This document shows positions 1 to 6,512 of a stretch of DNA of 6,512 bases, piece after piece. The translations under genes were made by a program, and so were the position numbers. How positions within the stretch are numbered: the stretch's first letter is position 1; each line of letters opens with the position of its first letter. The stretch spans positions 5,242 through 11,753 of the forward strand of contig PBTJ01000017.1 in assembly GCA_002726925.1 (NCBI GenBank). Reading direction: 5' to 3'. The notes under the pieces are model-generated. The model saw nothing but the letters and a program-made list of their open reading frames with translations, ran no database searches and was not told the DNA's origin. Source of the DNA: Gammaproteobacteria bacterium (GTDB taxonomy: Bacteria > Pseudomonadota > Gammaproteobacteria > Pseudomonadales > Azotimanducaceae).

Positions 1-1878
1 ATGACGCTTAGCCAGCGCTACATCCGCAGACTCCGCCGCATAGACACCATGCAGCAGTGAACTGCCCGCCAGAGCATCCGCTCTCAGCAGCGAGCGCAAC
101 GTAGGCAACTGCAGGGCTTCGTTACGCGGGTAGCTACCTTGTTCGGTCCCGGTTTCAACCAGTGCAAGATCCCCATCGGACAGCTCGGAAAGAGTACTGG
201 CGAAGACAGTCAGATCATCTACCTGGAGAGCCTGCATGAAGCGGCCCATGACGGATTCCACAGCGTTCTCCCAGCCGGGCACCACGGATAAACTTTCCCC
301 CAGGCGCTTAACATCATGCAGAGCATTCTCGCTAATCCAGCTTTCCGCCTCGGGCACATTTAGACTCAGCGCCGCGTCTTGCAGCGCCTGCAGGTTGGCC
401 GCTTGCTGGCGCAACTCCTGCACCTGCCCGCGTGCCTGCTCCACGGTTTCTTCAAGACCTTGTGCGGTTGTTTTGGCAACCGCCAACGCATCCCGATTTT
501 CCGTCATGAGGTCACCGAGTGATCGGCTCTGGGTTTCCAGACCATCAATCTCCAACGCCATCTGCTCAAACAGCTGCCCTTCCTCTTTCGGCTGCTGCAG
601 AGCCAGCCTTGCAAGTTCCTCAGATCGGGTTTGCAGCCGAGTGATCAGCTGTTCTAGATATTCTATTTTTGACGTCTGAATCTGCGCGTCTTGGGCGTTG
701 CTCGCAAAGGCTTGATTGAACTCATCCCATCGCTGCTGCCAATCTTTACTCTGCTTCTCCGCCTCAGCCAGTGCGCTCTGTAACGATTCATCGGCGGCGG
801 CTAGGCCCGCCGCCCGTGGCTGTAGCTCACTGACTTGGGCCTGCATCGATAGAATCTGTTGGTCATCGCTCTCGACCTGCTGTCCAGCTTCTTCGCTGCG
901 CTGCTGAGTTTGAATGAGCTCCTCGTTGAGTTGCTTAATGCGCTGCCGATTAAACTGCAAACCTTCTTCGGTTCTGGTGATCTCCGCGCCAAGTTGATAA
1001 TAATGCTCCTGAACGCGATTCACTTGGTCCGTTCGCTCGGAGAACTGCTTGCGTCGATTTTCGATCTCAGCCTCGATTTGGCGCTGCTCAGCCATGACTT
1101 TTTCCAGTTCAATCTCAAGCGCCGAAATTTTTTGTTCGCGCTGACCTAAACCAGATTTCAGCGCTTGATATCGCAGTGCATATAGCTGCGCATTCAACAG
1201 CGATTCTTCGGTCTTCAAGGTGCGGTAACGTTCCGCTGCCTGTGCTTGGCGCTGCAGACGATCTAGCTGACGACCCAATTCTTCGCGAATATCGTTGATC
1301 CGCTCGAGATTCTCCCGGGTATGTTTTATCCGGTTATGGGTTTCACGGCGCCTTTCTTTATATTTAGAAATACCCGCTGCTTCCTCGAGATACACGCGAA
1401 GCTCATCGGGTTTAGCCTCCACAAGCTGGGAGATCATGCCTTGCTCGATGATGGAGTAGCTGCGAGGGCCAAATCCGGTGCCTAGAAAGATGTCTTGAAT
1501 GTCACGACGGCGGCAGCGAGTACCGTTTAGAAGGTAGTTCGATTGGCCATCGCGACTGACTTCTCGGCGAATTGCGATGTCAGCGTAGGCCGCATATTCG
1601 CCGCCAATACGACCATCACTGTTGTCAAAGATCAGATCGATACTCGCGGCATTATTGGGCTTTCGAGTGCCAGAGCCATTGAAAATGACATCGGTTATAT
1701 TCTCGCCACGCAGTTGCTTTGCTGAGCTTTCACCCATAACCCAACGAACAGCGTCGATGATATTAGACTTACCGCAGCCGTTAGGCCCCACCACTGCGCA
1801 GCGGTTTCCCGGCAAGGTCACCGTCGTCGCATCGACAAAAGACTTAAAGCCAGCAAGCTTGATTTGTTTCAGTCTCAT
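1..1878 (-). CDS. smc: Chromosome segregation protein SMC, N-terminal part (runs off window at position 1)
   Basis: SMC is the ATPase of the SMC-ScpAB complex, which organises and helps segregate the chromosome. The frame is open for 626 codons with no stop; the rest of the gene (remaining hinge, second coiled-coil arm, C-terminal ABC-signature and Walker B half) lies beyond position 1. Residues 1-170 form the N-terminal ATPase head: the start [14 protein letters not shown] is typical of SMC, the Walker A motif GPNGCGKS is at 31-38 with catalytic-loop lysine 37, and a Q-loop ([15 protein letters not shown]) is at 143-157, followed by [14 protein letters not shown]. Residues about 175-505 are rich in Glu, Gln, Arg and Leu, as expected for the coiled-coil arm. 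From about 515 the text becomes globular ([14 protein letters not shown] at 532-545), matching the start of the hinge. The ATG at 1878 is chosen because the conserved N-terminus begins there and an in-frame stop lies upstream with no other start between. The gene is co-oriented with the ccm operon 95 bases upstream. Its absence from MukBEF lineages limits the host taxonomy. Confidence 0.97.
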   Translation of the reverse strand, partial: MRLKQIKLAGFKSFVDATTVTLPGNRCAVVGPNGCGKSNIIDAVRWVMGESSAKQLRGENITDVIFNGSGTRKPNNAASIDLIFDNSDGRIGGEYAAYADIAIRREVSRDGQSNYLLNGTRCRRRDIQDIFLGTGFGPRSYSIIEQGMISQLVEAKPDELRVYLEEAAGISKYKERRRETHNRIKHTRENLERINDIREELGRQLDRLQRQAQAAERYRTLKTEESLLNAQLYALRYQALKSGLGQREQKISALEIELEKVMAEQRQIEAEIENRRKQFSERTDQVNRVQEHYYQLGAEITRTEEGLQFNRQRIKQLNEELIQTQQRSEEAGQQVESDDQQILSMQAQVSELQPRAAGLAAADESLQSALAEAEKQSKDWQQRWDEFNQAFASNAQDAQIQTSKIEYLEQLITRLQTRSEELARLALQQPKEEGQLFEQMALEIDGLETQSRSLGDLMTENRDALAVAKTTAQGLEETVEQARGQVQELRQQAANLQALQDAALSLNVPEAESWISENALHDVKRLGESLSVVPGWENAVESVMGRFMQALQVDDLTVFASTLSELSDGDLALVETGTEQGSYPRNEALQLPTLRSLLRADALAGSSLLHGVYAAESADVALAKRH

Positions 1879-1891
1879 GCAGTCAAAGCAG

Positions 1892-1898
1892 CCCTTCC
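1892..1898 (-). promoter_or_regulatory. Probable ribosome binding site of smc
   Basis: A purine-rich GGAAGGG on the minus strand lies 13 bases before the smc ATG at 1878. It is the only Shine-Dalgarno-like stretch near this start, but the spacing is longer than the usual 5-9 bases, so the assignment is tentative. Confidence 0.4.
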
Positions 1899-1907
1899 GA
1901 GTGATGG

Positions 1908-1931
1908 GATAGCTTAATTCATCGGGCTATC
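1908..1931 (-). repeat. Short inverted repeat in the ccmI-smc gap
   Basis: GATAGC (1931-1926) and GCTATC (1913-1908) are perfect 6-base inverted arms around a 12-base loop, in the 95-base gap between ccmI and smc. No U-tract follows on the minus strand, so it does not look like an intrinsic terminator. It could be a weak hairpin, a protein-binding palindrome, or chance. The gap otherwise shows nothing I can support. Confidence 0.25.
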
Positions 1932-1973
1932 GCGCGTCACATTTTTGTGCCCACTTGACCTTCGATCGCAGTC

Positions 1974-3200
1974 CTAGTCTGGCGGAGACAACACCGCATT
2001 CAGGCTTTGCCGTAATGGCGCGGCTTGCTCACGGTCCGCAAGTGCTAGCGAGATTGGCTCAGACAGCCACCGCCAATCGTCAGCGCTTGCCTCAGCGGTA
2101 CCCGTAGCACTGAGACGAACGACTACCTCCACATTATCAGCCTGCGAAAGCGGCCGCGCAGGACTCATGCTCACAAGATCATCAAGGGTTACGGTAAAAG
2201 GCAGCAGCCAACCGGGCCTACGCACCACCGCATAGGGCATCCCACCGCCGACGGGACGAGCCACCACGAAGACCGTGTCCCGCGGATTCGCCTTCACGCC
2301 GTCCGCAATATTTACCGCTACCTGCAAAGCCTGAGCGTTCGCGAGCAGGGTATCGCTGGCCCGCAGGGCTTTTATGGCATCTACCGTCGCACGCACACGG
2401 TCTGGCTGCGCCGCTGTATTCAGCGTGCGGTTGAGCATGGTAATTGCCGACGCCGCGTCACCTTCCGCAATAGCAGCCACAGCGAGCATCTCAAGTACCT
2501 GTTGGTTGTTGGGATTTACCGCCAGAATTTCTTCGGCCAGCTGTTTGCTCAATGCATCCATGGCGCCTTGCTGGCTCAGATAACGAGACTGCAGCCAATA
2601 GAGTTTCACCAGCACATCGGACTCAGCAAACCCGTGGGCCTGGGCGAAAGCGCGTTCTGCCCGACCGAATTCCCCAAGTTTCAAATGCGCGTGACCCAGT
2701 AAATACCAACTGGGGGCATCGTCGGGCTGATCTGCTAGCCAAGCACTCAACACCATCTGCCAGCTTTGCAACTCAGCAGAATCATCTTCCGGCGATAGCG
2801 CCAGTATCGCTTGAGCACCCTGTATCTTTGCTGCGCCATAGCTGCCTAGCTGGCTATAAACAACCAGCGCTAGTGCCACGAGGAGCGCACCGCTGAATAG
2901 CAGGACATTACCGGGTTTGCGGAATGTAGGAGGCCGTTCTTTGGGCCTCACTTCGCCGTTGGCCTGAGGATACTCGGCGAGCAACACCGCCGCCAATTCC
3001 TCGGCGAGCTGTGTTTTGTCTTCCTCTTCCAAAACGTCTTGTTCAACGGCTTGCAGCCGCTCTTCATACCACGCACGGCTATTTGCTTCCGCCTGCTCTC
3101 GATGTTTTTGTCCGTCACTGCGAGTCTGGCGGAGCCGCGCTGGCGCGACCACAAAAAGCAGCGCGAACACGGCCAATACGAAAAAAGCAAACATTGTCAC
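1974..3200 (-). CDS. ccmI: Cytochrome c biogenesis protein CcmI (TPR apocytochrome chaperone)
   Basis: CcmI holds the C-terminal part of apocytochrome c in the periplasm and passes it to the CcmF/CcmH heme ligation module at the inner membrane. The 408-residue product has the family layout: membrane segment at about 3-19, a charged cytoplasmic loop at about 22-95, a second membrane segment at about 98-115, then a periplasmic region. A TPR-like helical region spans about 160-262 (clearest at 163-190, with WYLLGHAHLKLGEFGRAERA). The C-terminal domain at about 295-400 carries the family-like stretch VFVVARPVGGGMPYAVVRR. Length agrees with stand-alone CcmI/CycH proteins, whereas E. coli has this domain fused to CcmH. 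The start is GTG at 3200, overlapping the ccmH stop in GTGA; an in-frame ATG two codons later (3194) is an alternative. TPR chaperones diverge quickly, so the identification rests on both layout and operon position. Confidence 0.93.
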   Translation of the reverse strand: MTMFAFFVLAVFALLFVVAPARLRQTRSDGQKHREQAEANSRAWYEERLQAVEQDVLEEEDKTQLAEELAAVLLAEYPQANGEVRPKERPPTFRKPGNVLLFSGALLVALALVVYSQLGSYGAAKIQGAQAILALSPEDDSAELQSWQMVLSAWLADQPDDAPSWYLLGHAHLKLGEFGRAERAFAQAHGFAESDVLVKLYWLQSRYLSQQGAMDALSKQLAEEILAVNPNNQQVLEMLAVAAIAEGDAASAITMLNRTLNTAAQPDRVRATVDAIKALRASDTLLANAQALQVAVNIADGVKANPRDTVFVVARPVGGGMPYAVVRRPGWLLPFTVTLDDLVSMSPARPLSQADNVEVVVRLSATGTAEASADDWRWLSEPISLALADREQAAPLRQSLNAVLSPPD

Positions 3201-3745
3201 TTGCGCTCGGCTGACTGACCGGGCGCGCCACTTGACGACTTGGAATGACCAACGATTTCCTGCAGGCGCGCCTGTTGCTGCTCATCAAGCACAGTCGCCT
3301 CCCATCGAGCGCCGCGCAGCAATCGAATAAGCACAAACACTGCCAACAGACCGAGTCCGATGGGTACTAACCAGATATACCAAGTTTGGCCATTAAACGG
3401 CGGATCGTAGAGCACAAAATCGCCATACCGTGCCTGTAGGTAGTCGCGCACTTCTTGTTCACGCTTGCCTTCGATAACGACCAAGCGATACACGACCTTG
3501 CGCAGATCTTGAGCGATAGGCGCGTCGCTGCCAGCGAGGTTGGTGTTCAAACACTTGGGACAGCGAAATTCCTCGATGAGCGCACGATATCGACGCTCCT
3601 GAACTTCATCAGCAAAATTAAAGGTGTCAATTTGCGACGCCGCCACCACCGCGCCTGTGGGTAGAAGGCAGATAAGCAGCAGCGCAGCGAAACGCCGACA
3701 AGCACGAGAGGTGTAGGCAAACAGGAATGCGCTCGCCACTGCCAC
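3197..3745 (-). CDS. ccmH: Cytochrome c maturation protein CcmH (CXXC thiol oxidoreductase)
   Basis: CcmH is a membrane-anchored periplasmic protein whose CXXC pair helps reduce the apocytochrome CXXCH cysteines before heme ligation, working with CcmG, CcmF and CcmI. In the 182-residue product, residues 1-36 form a signal peptide (hydrophobic 19-35, Ala-rich end AVVAAS). The redox motif is RCPKC with Cys62 and Cys65, followed by the conserved block APIAQDLRKVVY and then YLQARYGDFVLYDPPF. A membrane anchor lies at about 121-143 (WYIWLVPIGLGLLAVFVLI), and a hydrophilic cytoplasmic tail ends the protein. The residues after the second Cys are L-N-T-N, where relatives usually have Q-N-Q/N. Length and single-domain form fit the short CcmH/CcmL type, not the E. 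coli fusion. The start is GTG at 3745, sharing one base with the ccmG TAG; a second in-frame GTG at 3739 is possible. Both ends overlap neighbours. Confidence 0.97.
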   Translation of the reverse strand: MAVASAFLFAYTSRACRRFAALLLICLLPTGAVVAASQIDTFNFADEVQERRYRALIEEFRCPKCLNTNLAGSDAPIAQDLRKVVYRLVVIEGKREQEVRDYLQARYGDFVLYDPPFNGQTWYIWLVPIGLGLLAVFVLIRLLRGARWEATVLDEQQQARLQEIVGHSKSSSGAPGQSAERK

Positions 3746-4314
3746 TAATCGGCGCCTGTGTCTGTATTGTCCATGGTCATCACAATACCAAGCTGACGCA
3801 AGCGCGGAGCCAGTTCATCGCGCCAAATGCGGGGATTTATGTCGCCTACGCGTTTGTAGACGACCTCCCCTTTGGCATTGAGCAAAAAGGTTTCAGGCGC
3901 TCCATAGACCCCCATCTCGATGCCGAGCAGACCGTCTCGATCATCCAGCACCCAATCGTAAGGGTTGCCATATTGCGCCAACCATTGTTTGGCTTTGTCT
4001 GGCCGGTCTTTGTAATTCACCCCGACGATGACGACATCGGTAGCGGCCGAGATTTGCATCAACTGCGCGTGTTCGCTCAAACAGGTAGGGCACCAAGTGG
4101 CCCAAACATTAACGAGGGCTGGTCTACCCAAAAGATCTTCGCGGCTCAGGGTCTGATCCGGGGCATCTAACAGCCGCGCCTGAAATTCTGGGAATGGCTT
4201 ATCAATGAGGGCGGAAGGCAGTTCGTTGCGCGCGCCTAGATCAAAGCCCACATAACCCAGCCCCAAGATCAGCACGAAAACCCCGAGGGGAATATACAGA
4301 CTGGCGCGACTCAT
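3745..4314 (-). CDS. ccmG: Thiol:disulfide interchange protein CcmG/DsbE
   Basis: CcmG is a membrane-tethered thioredoxin-fold protein of the periplasm. It takes electrons from DsbD-type transporters and supplies reductant to CcmH or directly to apocytochrome c. The 189-residue product has an uncleaved N-terminal membrane anchor at about 7-23 ([17 protein letters not shown]). The thioredoxin-like domain follows, with active site WCPTC (Cys75 and Cys78) inside [10 protein letters not shown], and the cis-proline loop VYGAPETF with Pro140 that is characteristic of CcmG. Length is normal for the family. The frame stays open upstream to 4467, but that extra stretch lies inside the 3' end of ccmF and has no family similarity. 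The ATG at 4314 puts the anchor at the N-terminus and overlaps the ccmF stop in ATGA, so it is preferred. No strong Shine-Dalgarno is seen, which is consistent with translational coupling to ccmF. Confidence 0.97.
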   Translation of the reverse strand: MSRASLYIPLGVFVLILGLGYVGFDLGARNELPSALIDKPFPEFQARLLDAPDQTLSREDLLGRPALVNVWATWCPTCLSEHAQLMQISAATDVVIVGVNYKDRPDKAKQWLAQYGNPYDWVLDDRDGLLGIEMGVYGAPETFLLNAKGEVVYKRVGDINPRIWRDELAPRLRQLGIVMTMDNTDTGAD

Positions 4315-6251
4315 GCCGTAGCCGCCGATCCTTGTGTGGCCGCGACGCGTCGTCGCTGTCGCGCATACCGTTTGTCGAACACGGCAATGACACCCCCTAG
4401 CGCCATCAGCAAGGCGCCAATCCACACCCAGCGAACCAACGGTTTGTAGTGCAGTCTCACTGCCCATGCCCCGCCTTCGAGGGGTTCGCCAAGAGAAATG
4501 TAGGTATCCGCGAAAAAGCCCGGGTTAATGCCGGCCTCAGTCATAACATTACCTCCAGCAAGATAGCGCCGCTTTTCTGGCCGCAGTTCGAAGGCATTTC
4601 GCCCGTCTGGATCAGTCAGAATGAATATCCCTTGCTGGGCCTCATAATTTGGTCCCTTTACGTTCGTTACACCGGTAAAGGTCACCTGCTGGCCGGCAAG
4701 TTCCACTTGGCTTTGCGGCGACATACGCACATCGGATTCAACCGATTGGGTGGCGGTAATGGCGATACCCACCGTGCCCATAGCAAAGCCCAAATGCGCT
4801 AGCGTCATGCCAATAAAGGCCGCAGGCAAGCTGCCTCGCAAGGCGCGAAACACCAGTTGCTTTAGGTGCGTGATCACAACCCACAACGCCAGTGCCACGG
4901 CTGCCGCTACGAGGATCGTCGCTGGATCCAACGCAAACCAAACCAATACCCCGATAACCGCTGCAATCGCCATCGCCTGATACACACTGTTGAGCACTTG
5001 GGTCTTGGTGCGCTTCCAGTTGAGCACTGGTAAAAACGCCAGTGCACACAAAAGCAGCAGGCCAAGAGGCACAAAGAAAGCATTGAAAAACGGCGTACCG
5101 ATGGAGATACGGCCACCGCTGATTGCTTCATAACCGATCGGCGCGAGAGTTCCCCAAAGCACCACTGCCAGCGAGACCACCATGATGACGTTATTGATCA
5201 ACATGAAGAATTCACGACTCAGAACACCGTAGCTGACCTTCACCTGGGTTTGCGACGCCCGCAGCGCATACAACGTCAAGGAGCCACCAACCACGAGCGC
5301 AAGGAAAATCAATATGTACATGCCGCGCTCAGGGTCAACGGCAAAGGAATGCACCGACGTAAGCACGCCCGAGCGGACGATGAAGGCGCCCAACAAGGAA
5401 AATGAAAAGGCGGTAATGGCCAGCAGTAAGGTCCAACTCTTGAACGTGCCCCGATTCTCGGTCACGGACAGCGAATGCACCAATGCCGTCGCCGCCAGCC
5501 ATGGCATGAAGGAGGCGTTTTCTACTGGGTCCCAAAACCACCAGCCTCCCCAGCCGAGTTCATAATAGGCCCACCAGCTACCCAAAGTGATACCGCAAGT
5601 CAAAAAGGCCCAAGCCATATTGGTCCACGTGCGGGTCCAACGCGCCCATGTGGCGTCTATTCGACCCTCAAGTAGCGCGACTACGGCTAGAGCGAAGGGT
5701 ATGGCCAGTCCCACATACCCTGCATAGAGCAGTGGCGGGTGTACGATCAGACCAAAATCCTGCAGCAAAGGATTCAAATCTGCGCCATCGGCCGGCGTCA
5801 GCGGGATCAGTCGCAGAAACGGATTACTGGTAAACAGCGCAAAGCAAATAAAGCCGAGATTGAGCAGCGACAACACGCCGATGGCGCGAGTCGTGAAATG
5901 CTGAGGGTACTGACCGGAACGCAGGCAAAACGCCAGCATCCATGTGCCCATGATAAGTATCCAAAGCAGAAAGGATCCCTCGTGTCCGCCCCAGACCGCA
6001 CTCACCTTGTAGATCCAAGGCAGCAGCGAATTAGAGTGGTTCGCCACATAGGCAACGCTGAAGTCGTCTAACACAAAGGCATAGGTCAAAGCAGCAAACG
6101 CCAAAAAACTGAATGACCATTGCCCCAAAACCATACTCTGAGCAGCTCGCTGCATCACCTCGTCGCGGGGCGCAACCAGCCCGACGCCACCGGCACCAAG
6201 CGCCAGGACACCTGCCAATGTAAGGGCAAAATTACCGAGTTCAGGAATCAT
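4311..6251 (-). CDS. ccmF: Heme lyase membrane subunit CcmF
   Basis: CcmF is the large inner-membrane subunit of the System I cytochrome c synthetase. It receives heme from CcmE and, with CcmH and CcmI, promotes thioether attachment to apocytochrome c. The 646-residue length is normal. Many hydrophobic segments run from residue 7 to about 500, with one more at about 607-624. The tryptophan-rich heme-handling motif is intact: [19 protein letters not shown] at 234-252. Candidate heme-ligand histidines occupy the expected contexts: His171 ([11 protein letters not shown]), His259 ([12 protein letters not shown]), His301 ([13 protein letters not shown]) and His486 (LAHLGFA). A soluble periplasmic loop lies at about 503-605. 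ATG at 6251 begins 11 bases before the end of ccmE, and no Shine-Dalgarno is visible, so translation is probably coupled. The stop overlaps the ccmG start by four bases. Confidence 0.98.
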   Translation of the reverse strand: MIPELGNFALTLAGVLALGAGGVGLVAPRDEVMQRAAQSMVLGQWSFSFLAFAALTYAFVLDDFSVAYVANHSNSLLPWIYKVSAVWGGHEGSFLLWILIMGTWMLAFCLRSGQYPQHFTTRAIGVLSLLNLGFICFALFTSNPFLRLIPLTPADGADLNPLLQDFGLIVHPPLLYAGYVGLAIPFALAVVALLEGRIDATWARWTRTWTNMAWAFLTCGITLGSWWAYYELGWGGWWFWDPVENASFMPWLAATALVHSLSVTENRGTFKSWTLLLAITAFSFSLLGAFIVRSGVLTSVHSFAVDPERGMYILIFLALVVGGSLTLYALRASQTQVKVSYGVLSREFFMLINNVIMVVSLAVVLWGTLAPIGYEAISGGRISIGTPFFNAFFVPLGLLLLCALAFLPVLNWKRTKTQVLNSVYQAMAIAAVIGVLVWFALDPATILVAAAVALALWVVITHLKQLVFRALRGSLPAAFIGMTLAHLGFAMGTVGIAITATQSVESDVRMSPQSQVELAGQQVTFTGVTNVKGPNYEAQQGIFILTDPDGRNAFELRPEKRRYLAGGNVMTEAGINPGFFADTYISLGEPLEGGAWAVRLHYKPLVRWVWIGALLMALGGVIAVFDKRYARQRRRVAATQGSAATA

Positions 6252-6512
6252 CAGACGCGCTTTGTGGTAGCGGCATGGATGAAGACGGATAAGCCGAGAT
6301 TACCGGTTTAGCCGCTGGTTGCTGTTCCGCTGTTTGCAGCTCCATCAACTCAGGCGGCATGTAGTTTTCATCGTGCTTGGCGAGCACTTCGATAGCTTCG
6401 AGCACACCAGTATCGTCGAGTTGTCCTTCCACCAAAATACCCTGACCTTCACGAAACAAATCCGGCAGGATCCCCGTGTAGCGCACCGAGAAATCCGCGC
6501 CCTGACGATCCG
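6241..6512 (-). CDS. ccmE: Heme chaperone CcmE, C-terminal part (start lies beyond window)
   Basis: CcmE is a periplasmic, membrane-anchored OB-fold protein that binds heme covalently through a histidine and carries it from CcmC (with CcmAB and CcmD) to CcmF. Only the last 89 residues are visible; the frame continues past 6512 without a stop, so the GTG at 6486 is an internal valine, not the start. The visible part begins [19 protein letters not shown] and continues with the very conserved REGQG stretch. The covalent heme-binding motif HDENY is intact, with the histidine codon at 6375-6373 and the tyrosine four residues later, followed by MPPE. The remaining tail of about 35 residues is low in conserved features, rich in Ala, Pro, Ser and Gln, and typical of the flexible CcmE C-terminus. 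It overlaps ccmF by 11 bases. Upstream ccmABCD genes are expected outside the window. Confidence 0.97.
   Translation of the reverse strand, partial: DRQGADFSVRYTGILPDLFREGQGILVEGQLDDTGVLEAIEVLAKHDENYMPPELMELQTAEQQPAAKPVISAYPSSSMPLPQSASDDS

Noticed and set aside
236..679. 147-codon open frame on the plus strand
   Set aside because: It lies antisense to the smc coiled-coil region, and its Ser/Cys/Arg-rich composition is what the complement of Glu/Gln/Leu-rich codons gives. The smc frame is open throughout and has clear motifs.
1911..1940. Possible sigma-70 promoter for smc: GTGACG (1940-1935), 18-base spacer, TAAGCT (1916-1911) on the minus strand
   Set aside because: Matches are poor (4 of 6 and 3 of 6), which is expected by chance in a gap of this size.
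1937..1948. CACA-TTTT-TGTG palindrome in the ccmI-smc gap as a terminator or operator
   Set aside because: A four-base A/T-rich stem is too weak for a terminator, and no known operator is recognised.
3727..4170. 147-codon open frame on the plus strand opposite ccmG
   Set aside because: Antisense shadow of ccmG; no recognisable domain, and the ccmG frame has the WCPTC active site and the cis-proline loop.
4315..4467. 51-codon upstream extension of the ccmG frame
   Set aside because: It lies inside the 3' end of ccmF, resembles no CcmG sequence, and would move the membrane anchor away from the N-terminus. The ATG at 4314 in an ATGA overlap is a better start.
4750..5565. Several 70-100 codon open frames on both strands within ccmF
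   Set aside because: All are shadows of the intact 646-codon ccmF frame, with no start signals or domains of their own.
6484..6486. GTG as a start codon for a short 81-residue protein
   Set aside because: The frame continues upstream in conserved CcmE sequence to the window edge, so this GTG is an internal valine.

Overview
The window reads entirely on the minus strand. It holds the distal part of a System I cytochrome c maturation operon, ccmE(partial)-ccmF-ccmG-ccmH-ccmI, followed by the 5' part of a chromosome-structure gene, smc. Both ends are cut inside genes: smc runs off at position 1 and the start of ccmE lies beyond 6512.

The organism is most likely a gammaproteobacterium. The CcmE, CcmG and CcmH motifs and the SMC N-terminus are of that type. 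The E-F-G-H-I order, with separate ccmH and ccmI genes, matches pseudomonad-like bacteria rather than E. coli, where CcmH and CcmI are fused. A true smc gene argues against the groups that use MukBEF instead (Enterobacterales, Vibrionales, Pasteurellales). I cannot name the genus from sequence alone.

Layout in transcription order: 6512-6241 is the heme chaperone CcmE; 6251-4311 the heme-handling membrane protein CcmF; 4314-3745 the thioredoxin-like CcmG; 3745-3197 the thiol reductant CcmH; 3200-1974 the apocytochrome chaperone CcmI. All four ccm junctions overlap (11, 4, 1 and 4 bases), so translation is probably coupled. After a 95-base gap, smc starts at 1878 and stays open for 626 codons to the window edge.

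In known biology, holo-CcmE delivers heme to the CcmF/CcmH/CcmI ligation module, while CcmG and CcmH keep the CXXCH cysteines of the apocytochrome reduced. SMC acts separately, in chromosome organisation with ScpA and ScpB. No RNA gene, mobile element, CRISPR array or convincing terminator was found. I see no undescribed system: this is a conserved housekeeping region. The only points worth a second look are modest: the ccm-smc adjacency, a variant residue pair after the CcmH CXXC motif, two GTG starts, and a weak inverted repeat between ccmI and smc.
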